Below are positions 39,201-52,679 of a stretch of DNA of 64,000 nucleotides, one piece after another; positions within the stretch are counted from its first letter, which is position 1; each line of letters starts with the position of its first letter. The stretch is taken from positions 94,986-158,985 of the forward strand of contig RSEH01000091.1 in NCBI GenBank assembly GCA_006503475.1, given 5' to 3'. Both the position numbers and the translations under genes were made by a program. Under the pieces are notes generated by a model that searched no databases, was not told where the DNA came from, and saw only the letters and a list, made by a program, of their open reading frames with translations. This DNA comes from Stentor roeselii (lineage: Eukaryota; Ciliophora; Heterotrichea; Heterotrichida; Stentoridae).

Positions 39201-42200
39201 ATGCTTTTATTATCTATGATTCTACAAACAGCAGCTTATCTCTACTGCACGCCTCCGGGATGCACAAACTGTACTCAAGGAGTCTTGTACCAAAGATTTC
39301 GATGTGTTCCGTTCTGTCCTTCCCCCAACGACAAACTATCAAACCCCTGCAATTTACAATCAAATAATGAAGTCTTTGATGTAAACTTTAAGGATTTCAA
39401 AAACTTTTCAGCATCAATAATCAGCAGTTTTTTAACTCCAAATGAGCTTCCATTCGACCACTATTCTAAACAAGGTCCCATGCCTAGAATAGATCAAGGA
39501 TTTTATTTTACTAGAAACAGTAGTCTTAAATACAATTATACTGTTTTACTTGGTCCTGATTTTATGTTTCATGTATCTGGGATATTCAAGAGGCCTGGGG
39601 AATTGTTTGAAATAAGGAGTTCAAATAGTAGTTACCTTAAAGCTTTTCTTAATGATTCTCATATCAAAATCAAGGTTTTATTGGTTTACTCCAATGAATC
39701 GCTGACTCCTCCAAATAACTTACTCGAAAAGACATTAGAAATAGAATATAATCAAACTTCTTGGGAATCTATATATTTCAGAATAATTCACTATCCATCA
39801 GGCAGTTTAGAATTCTCCATTACGAATCGAAATAGAAATACCCGTTTTGCATTTAATTCAATAGAATTTATGCCTCCTAATACAGAAGTAGAGATTTTAT
39901 TGGGAAGTCAGACAAACTATGGATTTGAAGGATTTTTGTTGAGAGCGAAATTTACAATAGGAACCTTAGAATTTCTTTACAATATAAATTTTAGAGAAAT
40001 TTGTTTATGTGATTATAATCAATACTGTGACCAGACTGGAGTATGCCAAAATTGTTCAACCAGTTGTAATAGTACTTGGCCTTGGTGCTTACACAGCAAC
40101 TGCAGTTATTGCTACAGTTCATCCTGTTCAAAATGCAGTACATATTTATTCTCAGGATGTGAAGAATGCTTCGATATATCAAAAGCATCTCCCGATTGCG
40201 ACTGTGGCCTGAACTGTAACACCTGCATTACAACATTTAACTGCTCCAGCTGCCTCGCTAATTTCGAATTAGTAGATGGTAAATGCGTATTACCAGTTTA
40301 TAACCTGAACAAAGTGGCATTCAATTATACATTCCAAACATTTGAACAGTACAAAGGTGATCTACTTCAAAGTGGGAAAAGTCCATCAACTTACTTTCCA
40401 TTGAATCATGAAATGGATGATCCTTGGATACTTGAATTAAGAGGAGCATATTTAAACAAAACTCGATTCTTTGTGAGTAAGGCCGATGTTAACTTTACGC
40501 TTAATTATCAGTTTTGCATAAGTGCCTGGATTCTTGATAGTGTTGTTATTGATTTTAATAGTTTTCGACTTGAGAATATCAATGAATTTGAGTTTGAGCT
40601 TCGGTCAAAAGAAATTGTACTCAGAGAAACAGTTTTGTTTTATGCGAATATAAAGATTTACTGGAATTTTATGAATATTTGCTGTAAATTCAAAGATAAT
40701 TCTACTACCTTAGCATATTCTCTGAATAAAGGTATAACTAGAGTTTATTCTTATGAAGGATACGTTTTTATGTCGACTGGAACGTCTTTTAAAATATCTT
40801 CTGGTTCTAATGGACTGATTTATTACTTGATGATTAGTCAATATTTATTGGAGATACCTCAGAACTATATGGATTATTATTCAGGAGTTGATTGCAATTA
40901 TTATCAATATTGGAATAAAGATCTTAAAACATGCATGGAATGCAATCCAGGTTACATAAACATATGCAACACCTGGGCTTCCACCTCAGTATGTAAATAC
41001 CCTGACTGCTTATCCTGCAATTCTTCCACCGAATCCTGCACAAGAAACACAATAATCCCAATATGTCTAAACGACACGGTCTATAAAGATGACCGTTGCT
41101 GTTTCAATTTATGCCAAAGCTGCTTCGAAAGGTCCGACTTTTCTTGCCTAAGCTGCATCAATTCTTACAAACTTCTCGGTGAAACCTGTGTTCTCATCTG
41201 TCCTACAGGCTTTACCAGTGATTCAAAATCATGCATTCCTCCAAAATCTGCTATAATCAATGTAATATTCGATAAAATCCTCTTTGAATTCAAAGACTCT
41301 TCAGCCTTCAACAACTTAGTCAAGGCAGGAAGTGAAAATGTTGAATACCCGAATATTTCCTTGAGTCATCCTCGACCTGCTTATCTTCGAGGATTTTACT
41401 TTTTACCTGAAAGTTATGTGAAAATAGAGAATATTGCTTTAAGCTACAATTTTACAGTTGTTTTTATTGTAAAGCCGATTTCTGATGGAGCTCTTTTTAC
41501 TAAAGGAAAATTTAAAGTTACTTTAAGTAGTGGCTGGTTGAATGTTTATGATGGAAAATGCAATTGTATATCAAGTCTTAGCAGTTATGTTCGAGATCAA
41601 TGGACTGTTGTTGAGGTGATGTTTTCAGGGATTATTAATAATATTCAGAGAATTCAAACAAAGGTATCTGGAGGATCACTCTCCAGTACTTATTATGACG
41701 GTATCTCAATGCAAGACCTTTCTGAGCCTGTTGTTCTTGGCTTTGAAACTCAATCATTTACTGGATTTTTATGGCGATTTACCCTTTATAACACTGCTGA
41801 AAAAATCACATTTTCAATTAAAACATGTTCAAGTACCACGAATATTGACTGTTTATCTCCATGTAACTTACTCGATTACTTCGAGAATTCCTGTAAGCCA
41901 TGTAATAATTGTCCATTAGGCTGCGTCCGTTCAGGATCATGTGAACTCTGCAGAAACCCTCTTTGTCTAACATGCACTGACTTTATATCTTCCTGTCTTT
42001 CATGCAAGGCGAATTCAATAATGAAAAAAGGGACATGTTCTTGTATTCAAGGGTATTATTTCAACAATATCACCAACACATGTGACGTTTGCATTAATAA
42101 CTGCATGGCCTGCACAAGTCTTGAAGACTGTCAATGTTTCAACAACACCCATCGCCAAGACTTGAGATGTGTCTGTAATATTCATTATTGGACAGACTTT

Positions 42201-44870
42201 AACGAAACCTGCTCTCTTTGCCATCCTTGGTGCGAAGGTTGCACCATTGACAAATTTTTCAGATGCACGAGTTGCTCGAATTTTTTACTTGTTTCTGTTT
42301 GTGTCAATCGATGTCCTTTAGGATACACAACTATTGAAAATACTTGTCATGATGAAGATGGAGGAATCAGTTTAAAGTTCACTTTTGAAAGACTTGATGG
42401 AAATTTCAGTTCAAATGAAGTGTTCATGATTTGTGGAAAATCGGAAAAGTTTTACCCTGAACTCGATTCAGGTGATCCTTGGCCGGCTTATAAAAGAGGG
42501 ATTTTTTTTCAGCAGGGGAAATTTTGCAGGTTTCCTTTTAAGAGTTTTGAGTACTTGTTGGGAGTTCGGTTTGGGATTAGTTTTTGGGTACAGATGAATC
42601 GATTTGAAGGGGAGGTTTTCACTGGGTATAACTCGAATAAGCTGATTTTAGAGGTTTTTTTAGGGGAACAAGATGTGAAAATGAAGATATTTCTTGAATC
42701 TTTATATGAAAAAGGTTTTGTGTATCAGGCTGAATTGAATACCTGGATGTTTTTATTAGTGAATGTTGAATATGATGTAAGGACAATGATTTCTCTTGGA
42801 ATCAACAGAGAGATTTCTTCTTACTTTTCATTAAGTGAGTTTCCTTTCAACAGCACTGAAAAAACTCAGTTTTTTTTAGGAAGTGACTTGAATCATGATA
42901 GTTCTTTTCATGGGTATATTTTTGAACTTTCAATTTACAAAGCACCTCAAATTCTTTCAAGACTTGCTGATCATTCAGACTGTTTTTCAAATGTTGATAG
43001 TCAAAATTGCTTCTCTTCCTGTGATCTTTTAAGTTTTCCAGAAAATTCATCTTGTTATAGCTGTCAAGATAAATGCGTAAAAGGTTGTGTTTCGAATACA
43101 ACATGCAATCTCTGTCAAGACATCAATTGCTATCAATGTCAGGATTACGAAAAAGGATCATGCATTAATTGTCATGAAAATTTTATGGCTTTCAAGGGAA
43201 TTTGTGTTGATAAATGTAAAGAAAAACAGTACTTTGATGAAAAACTATTAAAGTGCAATTATTGCCCTGATTTGTGTGAAACTTGTCAGTCTCTGGATGT
43301 TTGTTTTAATTGTTCTCAAAATGCAAGATTAAATCATTTTGAACTTTGTGAATGTCTTCAAGGATTTCAGGGAAAAGAGAATTGTTTAAGAATTTTTTTC
43401 AATGCTAGTCTGAAGTTAACAACTGAGGATATTCCTGTCATTGTTTTTAGTGAAAAGTTGAATGAAATGCTTACTAATGATGATTTGAATGTAAGTATTC
43501 AGAATGTGTCAGTAGGATTTAGGGTTTATTCAGATGATATGGTTGAATTTAGGATTGTTATTGATATAAAGAATGATATTTTGGTGAGAGATCAGCTTCT
43601 AATAACTTTTAACTCCGAAATAACCTCAAAAAATAACTCTCTACTAAAAACCAAATCCTTAACCGCTCAATTATTTCCTTATTCAATTTCTCCCTCTATA
43701 CCCAACGTTCAATTAATAAAAAAATCCGCATCCACTGCAACAGTCATATTAAATTCGATCAGTCTAGGCCTAAGTATAATAAATTTCGACATTCGAAGTT
43801 TTTTAGATCTAAGAAACGCAGCAGAGATGTTTTCAGTGATAGTCTTATTCGATCAGCCTCTAGATGATTCACTTCTGGCTTATTTATCACAGATCCATGA
43901 ATCATCGACCCTTCCATCCTACCTCGAAGCGGTGATCCCCGACCCTAAATCAGTAAAACTTCCAGAAAAACTTCGAAACTACGGCTACAAATCAAATCTT
44001 TTACTGTTAAACTGTGGAATGCACTTCATGACATTTTCATTACTTTTAGCTGTTTATATTCCTGCTAAAATTGTTCATCTTATTAAAGAAAATGGATTTA
44101 CTCGGAAAATTATGAATTACTTGGAATTTGATGCTTTTTTTAAACTTTGGACTCAAGGGTTTCTAGAAGTGAGTATTTGTTCGTTGCTTGGAATAATGAA
44201 TACTCAGTTTTCAAGCTCGATGGAGATTTTTGATTTGACAGTTTGTTTTGTAATGCTTGTATTTGATATTCAGGTGATTAATATGTTTGGAATAGGGTTT
44301 TTGGGTTATTTGATTCGGAAATACTCAAGAATTAGAGACGAGGATAAGACTAAGAAATTTTTGCAGTATTTTGGGAATTTTTTCAATGAATTTAAACCGA
44401 ATGGTCTTTGTTTGTATTATTTGTTGTTTACTTTGAGAAGATTAGGAATTTTGGTGTTGTTTCTTTTTGTGAAGGAAGGAATTATTATGATTTGTTTGAT
44501 GGTTGGACTTTCAACATGGGTATTTTTTAAGTAGACTTTCGTTTATGTGGTGTTTTCGAATAGTCATTTGGATAAGTTTAACATGATTTTTTTACTTGCA
44601 AGTGAATTAGGGCTTAGCATCTTTCACTGGATGATCATTACGAAGTTTTGTATTGGAGTGAATTTTTCTAGTTACTGGATCATTGGAGTAGTGTCTTTGA
44701 CCTTGGCCATCAATCCTTTATTGGGTATTGCAAAAGCTATTTCAAGAGTGGCTCGATGGATTCGGGAAAGAAAGTATAAAGTGAATACAACTGATATGAA
44801 ATGTGAGGAAGATAATAGAAATATTTGGGTTAAAAGAAGTACATCAACTATATTCACTAAGCCTAATTAG
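39201..44870 (+). CDS. Giant LamG-like/Cys-rich surface protein with C-terminal multispan module, copy A
   Basis: CDS is join(39201..44258, 44274..44519, 44535..44870), 1,879 residues. The introns are GTATTTGATATTCAG (44259-44273) and GTATTTTTTAAGTAG (44520-44534). The first contains no stop and would be read through, but its position matches an intron of the paralog at 46965. A signal peptide (MLLLSMILQTAAYL) is followed by three units, each a LamG/ConA-like domain (RGFYF or RGIFF strands) plus a growth-factor-receptor-like Cys-rich block with many CxxC pairs. A spacer follows, then seven or eight membrane helices. Likely a plasma-membrane receptor or channel; ciliates have many such proteins with unproven functions. 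It is about 55% identical by eye to copy B. Confidence 0.85.
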
Positions 44871-45325
44871 ATTAATTAGATTAAATAGCTAGATTATAAA
44901 TGAGATATTAGGTAAGGTTCATTTTATGTGAAATAGATTTAGTAGTACAATTCGATTAATTTTTTACTGAAAGTGTTTCTTAGATTATATCAAACATGAA
45001 ATTAAGTTAAATTTAATGATTTTTAGTGATTTATTATTTGAATCTTCATAATTGTGTGTCTAAATCACATACATAAATATTTTTTCATTTCTAAATAGTT
45101 TAGATAGGTTGCATCAGTGATTCAAAACACAACAGGCCTGTATGAGGTACATAGAGGGCCAGCTATCCAAGCAGTAGTAATTCAATCATTTATTCGAATC
45201 TAATTACTCTAAGATCATATTTTATCATATTAAGAAAATTTATAAAAATATGTTGAACCACGACAAGAAATCCCTTTTATAAGTTTTCGTCATTTAAACA
45301 AGCTTCTAACCAAGTAAGCAAAGAA
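44871..45325. other. Intergenic region between copy A and the relic
   Basis: AT-rich except for a short less AT-rich patch near 45120-45180 (aggcctgtatgaggtac...). No gene, tRNA or decayed copy was recognised. The last bases share TCATTTAAAC and AAGTAA strings with the region upstream of copy B. Confidence 0.45.
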
Positions 45326-45960
45326 ATGCTCCCTTATAAAATATTTATTCCATTAATCATTTTATCAATCCGCATGTTATTCTACTGGTTCTGCATTCCA
45401 CCAGACTGCACTTTTTGTTCACAAGGTGTTTTATTTATGAGATTTCGTTGTATTCTGAACTCCCTTTATCACAACAAGTCGATCGACCCTTGCTTGATAA
45501 ACACTTCTTTACTTGTTTCTGCATTCAATTAAAAAATATTGTCTATCATTGATCAATAATTTTAAGGTCCTGAAACTTCTCTTGAAAAGATCTGTAAAAA
45601 AATGGGCTCTATTTAAACTCTGAACCAAGGTTTTACTTTATAAAGAGTAGCAGTTTAAATGAACTAAAGACTGTTCAATACCTGCTCATTTCTATTTTTC
45701 ATGTTCATTGAATATTCAAATGGCGGAAAAATATTTAAATGAGCAGTAATTGGATGAGTTACTTTTAATTAAGTACTGATTCTAATAATATGAATTTCGG
45801 AGTGTAAGACTACTTTAACTATACATATCTTCTGAATTTCTAATATTTTCAAAGTCACTTTCAAAAAATTAAATAAATGGATAATTTTTAACTTTTTATT
45901 TCAGAAGCACTAATTTAAGTGTTACTCAAGTTTGCCTAGAAGGAAATCTAATCATTTACC
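45326..45960 (+). pseudogene. Decayed third copy of the giant surface-protein gene, 5' end only
   Basis: The first 68 codons keep the family start: a signal peptide, then FCIPPDCTFCSQGVLFMRFRC, matching copies A and B. A TAA at 45530 ends the frame. Downstream DNA still aligns through stops and indels: gatctgtaaaaaaatgg (near 45590), gaaccaaggttttactttataaagagtagcagtttaaatg (45620-45660, matching the QGFYFT.NSSLK codons), and taattaagtactgattctaataatatgaat (near 45765). The alignment fades beyond about 45960, and nothing of the Cys-rich units or membrane module remains. Confidence 0.8.
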
Positions 45961-46964
45961 ATCGATCTTCATATTTTTATAAATAATTATCACTTAGATA
46001 TTCTATAAATTCTTCCAAAGTTTGCGGTCCGTGACATTTTTATCTATGAATTGTCTAAAATAGTCTTAAATTTGAGTATCATATCGTCTTCTTCCACATT
46101 TTTTTAATTTTCGCTTAAAAACTGACCAACTGACTGTATATTTTCAGTATGTGTTAATTTATAACCCACAATTGAAACTATTGATTCAATACTCCATTCA
46201 TATGATAGAAAATTCAGTATTCGTATCGGTAATTTCCCATTTCAAACAAAGTTCCTGCTTTAAATAAAATATACTCTCCGGAATTGGTATTTTTGCATTA
46301 CTATTCTTGCTTCTACAAGTTATTTTTCATTTTCCTTCCATACTTTAAGTAAACTGGATCAATCTTTATAATTTCAAAATTCTGACACCATTCTAAGGTT
46401 TTTTTCTCAGTGATTATAAACATGAAATATCAGTTTAAAAATTTGAATTATCAGCTGGTCCTTAATAATGATTTATTTGAGTTCAATCCAAAAAAGAAAA
46501 ATTCATCATAGTCATTATTCTGTGTAGGCTGGAAAGATTAGTGTAGCTTATTTTAACATTTCACAAAATTGTTTAAATTTATTATTAACTTGAAATTAAT
46601 ATTAAATACTCAAATTTCTTTGTAAATTGATTAGATTTCAAACTGCAGAGAATCAAAATGAATATTTCTTTAATCAAATCGATTATTAAAGATCATTTAG
46701 CAAACTAACTTTTACCTGAATAAATATTTTGGCAAAAAATCTAAATCAGTATATCTTTCAATACTTCGAGGTAACCATTGTAAACTATTTATAATAGTCC
46801 TTCAAATTACTATTATTTCAACTACTTTCTCAAATAATCTTAAATAATTAGACCTTAAACCATTTTTCCATTCGGGAGAATTTATTAAAATGACGTCAGA
46901 AGCCTAAAATATAATACTTTTTTAGATACCTAATCATTTAAACTACTCTTCTCAGCTGCAAGTA
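45961..46964. other. 1-kb AT-rich region upstream of copy B
   Basis: No ORF with coding composition was seen. It probably contains further eroded relic sequence plus the promoter of copy B. GGTAACCATT near 46771 is shared with the region upstream of copy A. Confidence 0.5.
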
Positions 46965-49900
46965 ATGAAAGTCTTAGTTATAAATATGTTTATTACAGTA
47001 GTGGTGATGTCAATTCAAGTGTCAGCCTACCTCTACTGCAATTCTCCAGTTTGTTCATCTTGTTCACAAGGTGTTTTATTCAAGGAACGTCAATGTCTTC
47101 CTAACTGTCCTTACCCACAAAATAAGTCACAAACTCCTTGCAATGCAAAATATGATTTCCTTTTCTTCGATCTTGAATTCGAAAATTTTAAATTGTTTTC
47201 TGCATCATCAATAAATGATTTCTCAACTCCAGGAAATCTACCCTTCAAAGATCAGTCAAAAACCGGTCCTTTACCAACATTTAGCCAAGGATTTTACTTT
47301 ACAAATAACAGTAGTTTAAAATGGACTACAGATCGTTCAATTTCGTCCAATTTCTATTTTGATGTTTGTGGAATATTCAAAAAACCAGGAAAAATCTTTC
47401 AAATGATTAGTAATGGGATGACTTATTTTCAATTAAGTACTGATGCTTATAATATAATACTTGAAATACTCTTAAAAAATTCTACAGAAAGTTTCTTAGA
47501 GAAAGTAACAATGAATATTAATTCAATCAGTTGGGATTATTTTAGCTTTAATATATATCACAGCCTTTCTGGAACAGTCTGTATTACCATTTATAAAAGA
47601 GACTCTTCAAAATTTATTACTTATAATAAAAAGGAGTTCATGCCTCCGAAATTTGACATCGAATTTGTTTTTGGTAGTGATTTGGGAAATGGATTTGAAG
47701 GGTTCCTTTTAAAATCTAGATTTTACTTCGATCCTGATTCATTAAATAATTTTAATTATTTTAGAGATTATTGCTTGTGTGATTATAATGAGTATTGCGA
47801 TAAGAATAATATTTGTCAGAAATGCCAATCTGGATGTAATGATTGGCCATGGTGTTTGCATAGTACTTGCAGTTATTGCTACTCTTCTGGATGCTCTGAA
47901 TGTTCTAATTATTTATATTCAGGGTGCAATAATTGCCTTTCTGAAAATAAAACGGAACCTGATTGTGAATGTGGACCTTTTTGTAAATCATGCAATAAAA
48001 CTTTTGAATGTTTATCTTGTGATGATCAATATGTTCTAATAGAAAATAAATGCATAAGTCAACCCTATAATATAAATGAAAGATTAATAGACTATACCTT
48101 TAAAACATTTGAACAGTTCAAAGGAAATTTAATGCAGAGTGGAGATAATCCTGATACTTTCTTTCCTCTCAGCCATGAACTAGATGATCCATGGATACTT
48201 GCACAAAGAGGCGGCTACTTGAACAAGACTCGCTTTTTTAAATCTAAATCAAGCATTAATTTCATATTAAACTACCAGTTTTGTCTTAGTGCATGGGTTA
48301 TGGATGATGTTTACATTGACTTCGGTAACTTAAAAATTGATTCTAAGTCTAGAATTCGGATTAAACTAGTTTCAAGAGAATTGACAGCAGAATCATCATT
48401 AAGATTTTGGGGTTTAAGTACAAATTATTGGAATTTTATTCATGTTTGTTGCAAATTTGAAAATTCAGCGACAATAATTAGTATTAGAAATAATAATACT
48501 GATTATAGTCCTTTTACTTCTGAAGGGTTTATTTTTATTTCGGATGGAGGAAACTTTAAGATAGGATCAGAAGGTAATGGGCTTATTTACTATCTGGCTA
48601 TTGATCAAAAGTATACTGAACCTCCATCAAATTATTTAGAAAAATCTTCAGATGTTGGATGTTTTTTTTACCAATATTTCAATACCTATCTTAAAACCTG
48701 TATGAATTGCGATATAAATTTTGTAATTCCTTGCAACTCTTTTGGCACCTCATCAATGTGCAAATACTCCGAATGCAGTACTTGCAATTCTTTTGAAGAA
48801 ATATGCTCAAAAAATATATCTGCAAATTGCTCAGTTAATTTGGTTTATATTAATGACAAATGCTGCTATAATAGATGTAATGACTGCTTCGAATCAAGTG
48901 AATTTTCATGCCTTTCATGTTTCAGTCCTTTCTTATTATTAGGCCATACTTGTGTCGAAGTATGTCCAACAGGATTTACAAAAGACTCCCAAAAATGTAT
49001 TGAATCAGTTTCACTTGTAGTTGACATAAAATTCGATAACTTTTTATATGAGTTTAACGATTTATCAATTTATGGTAATTTGATCAAGGCAGGGAACGAA
49101 ACTGTAGTTTATCCAAATGTTTTTCCGAGTCACCCTTTACCAGTTTTTCGGAGGGGATTTTACTTTTCATCAAATAGTTCTGTTAAAATTGGAAATATTT
49201 CGCTTAGCTACAATTATTCAATCATTTTTATTGTGAAGCCGATTGGTGCAGGTCAGATATTCGCTCAAGAAAACTTTAAAGTTGAGATAAGGAATTCATA
49301 TATCTATATTAATGATCTTCGAAATGGTAAATATAATTATTTTCAGTCAGTTAAAAATAATACTTGGAATCGAATCGAAATCAGTTTTTATGGAATTATA
49401 AACAACATTCAAATAGTTAAAAACAAAAATTTCATATTTCCAAATACGGATTTAAGTGGAAATTCTGCATCTTTTAATAATATTTCTTTCAAAAATGAGC
49501 CAATAGACCTACAACTAGGTTCAGAAAAAAATTCATTCAAAGGTTTTTTATGGGTCTTCCAGCTGTTCAACTCACTATCATTTCCATCCTATCAAATATC
49601 TATTTGTTCAAACTCTATAACCTCAGACTGTTTGATCGACTGTTCACTCACTCAATATTACAACAAATCATGTGAATCATGCACAAACTGCCCATTAGGC
49701 TGTGTACGTCGAGGATCCTGCGAACTTTGTCTAGATCCTCTTTGTTCTAAATGTGAAAACTTTACTTCTCAATGTCTTGAATGCAAGGCAAATTCATTAC
49801 TTAAAGACGGAAATTGCACATGTTTAAAAAATTCTTACTTCAACGATTCAACTAATTCATGTGATCCTTGCATTAATAACTGTATTTCTTGCACTAGTCT

Positions 49901-52679
49901 TCAAGATTGTCAATGTTTTAACAATTCTCATGCAATTGACTTGAACTGTGTCTGCGACTCTCATTATTGGAAAGATTTGAATGAAAGTTGCTCGATTTGT
50001 CATTCTTGGTGTGAAAATTGTTACAATGATAAATTTTATACGTGCTTGAGTTGCTCTAATTATTTACTTGGATCTGTTTGTGTTAATGAATGTCCCTTTG
50101 GATATCAAATTAAAGGAAATACTTGTAATGATGGAGGTGGAGGAGTTAGTTTGAAGTTCAGATTTGATAGACTTGATGGAAAGTTTAGATCGAATGATGT
50201 GATGATGAGTTGTGGAATTTCTGATAAGTTCTACCCTGACTTTGATCATGCTGACCCTTGGCCTGCTTATCAAAGAGGACTTTTTTTTCAACGGGGAAAA
50301 TATTGCTCGTTTTCTGGAAATGGGGTTGGATATTTTTTAGGAATTCGATTTGGAATAAGCTTGTGGTTTAATTTAGTTGAAAAGGAAGGATTTGCTTTAT
50401 CTGCTTATGATTCTTCTGGATTGATTTTGTCGATTTATTTAGGAAATAATGAAATTGTTTCAAGTATTTTTCTAGAATCTCTTTACAGTTCTTCATTTCC
50501 TTACTCACTTGAATTTAAAACTTGGTTTCTTTTAATACTAAATGTTGAGTACGACTTTAGCAGTATGATATCAATCGGAATTAATGAAGATCGAGCAGCT
50601 TATATATACTTAAGCGAATATCCTTTCAATATAACAGAAAAAGCCCTTTTTTGTATGGGAAGTGATCATACCTTCCAATCTTCATTCAAAGGTTTTATTT
50701 TCGACCTGTCATTCTATAAATCTCCTCAAATTCTAAATACTTTTATCGACAACTCAAACTGTTTATCTGATAATCTTCAATCTTCATGCATTCCTTCTTG
50801 CGATTTAAACAGTTTTCCTGAAGACAACGGTTGCCAGAACTGTTTGAATAAATGTTTAAAAGGATGCAGGTCAAATAGTTCTTGTAATTTATGTGAAGAC
50901 TTGAATTGTTTTAAATGCTTTGACTATGAGAAAGGGTCTTGCACTGTCTGCTTAGAAGAATTTAAGCTTTTTAAAGGTATTTGTGTTTCAATTTGTGATC
51001 AAACTCAGTTTTTTGATGAAAATGACTTGACATGTAAAAATTGTCCTAATTTATGTAATTCTTGCAATTCCACAACATTTTGCTTAAATTGTACTGAAAA
51101 CGCTGAAGTTAATAGTAGTCAATTGTGTCAATGCCGGAAAGGTTTTAATGGAACAAGTTTTTGCTCTAGAATTTACTTCTATGCATATATGAAATTAAGC
51201 AGTGATAATATAGCCACCATTATTTTCACTGAGCCACTACTAAAAATACTTACTAATGAAAATATCTCTGCAAGTATTGAAAACTTTCCTGTTAATTTTT
51301 CAATCAAAACAGAAGATATGATAGAGTTTCAGTTAAAATTTTACTTTAAAAAAGATGTCAAGTTAAGAGATCAACTAATTCTAATCTTTCAAAATGAAAT
51401 AACATCAAAAAATAACTCTTTACTTTATACCAAAATTTTAACAATTCTGATGTTTCCTTATACTATTCCAATTTCTGATAATAGCACAATTCTATTTATT
51501 AAAGAATCAGTATCAACTGCTAGTATTGTAGTCCTTTCTGCTAGTCTAGGATTCAGTGCAATTAATTTTGATATCAGAAGTTTTTTAAACCTTCAAAATA
51601 CTGCTGAAATGTTTTCAGTCATGATCATTTTTGACTTTGGATTTGATGATAAAATGAAGGCTTATTTATCACAAATCCATAAATCCTCGTCTATTCCATC
51701 ATATATAGAAAAATTTATCCCTGCTTCAAAAGGTATCATCCTTCCCAAGAAATTTTATGACTATGGTTATAAGACTAATCTTATTTTATTAAATTGTGGA
51801 ATGTTTTTCACAATGTTTTTTGCATTTTTAGCGATTTATACCTTTGCAAAAATTATCCATAAAATAAAAGTCAATCCTGTGACTATAAAGTTGTTGAATT
51901 ATTTGGAATTTGATGCATTTTTTAAACTTTGGACTCAAAGTTTTCTTGAGATTAGTGTTTGTTCTTTACTTGGAGTAATGAATTCAGAATTTTCAAACTC
52001 TTTGCAAGTTTTCGATTTTAGCCTTTGCTTGTTTATGCTTGTAAAATTTAAATAGGCGCTTAATTTACTTGGAATAGTTTTTTTGGGTTTTTTGATAAGA
52101 AAGTATTCATATATAAGAGATAAAGAGACAAAAGAGAAGTTTTTGTATTATTTTGGGAATTTTTTCAAAGAGTTTAATCAAGATTCTCTCTGTTTGTATT
52201 ATTTTTTTTTTACTGTTAGACGATATGCGGTGTTGTTGATTTTTGTTTCTATAAGAATTGAGATTATTCAAGTAATCTTAATGTTCAGTCTTTCGTTTTG
52301 GGTAAGTTTTATGTAGAACTTTATATATATCATCGTATCTAACTGCCATTTGGATAAGTTCAACAAAACATTTCTAATTGCAAGCGAGTTCGGATTTCTT
52401 TCTTTTTATTTACTGATAATCGCTAAATTTTATCTGGGGGATGGTATTTGGAGTTCATTGAGTATTGGAGTTATTTCTCTTACTCTCGCTACTAACCCAT
52501 TCATCGGAATTATCAAGTTTATTGTAGCTATTCGTAATTGGTTTAAAGCAAGAAAATGTAGAGTTGATGTAATATCACAAACAAATATTGATTCTGAATC
52601 AAATATGTGGAAAAAGAGAATCATTCAAACAAAAAGTCAATTACGAGGAAAAAATTTTGCAATTAGTTTAGATAAATGA
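46965..52679 (+). CDS. Giant LamG-like/Cys-rich surface protein with C-terminal multispan module, copy B
   Basis: CDS is join(46965..52040, 52056..52301, 52317..52679), 1,894 residues. The introns are GTAAAATTTAAATAG (52041-52055) and GTAAGTTTTATGTAG (52302-52316), at exactly the same protein positions as in copy A; the middle exon is 246 nt in both. The order is as in copy A: signal peptide (ending QVSAYLYC), three LamG-like plus Cys-rich units, a spacer, then seven or eight membrane helices and a short basic cytoplasmic tail. Similarity to copy A runs the full length with few gaps. Copy B is more AT-rich in synonymous positions. Tandem duplication is the evident origin; ligand or ion selectivity cannot be read from sequence. 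Confidence 0.87.

Noticed and set aside
45100-45240. Possible tRNA or other RNA gene (less AT-rich patch with a TTCGAATC string)
   Set aside because: No acceptor-stem pairing or D and anticodon arms could be drawn around it.
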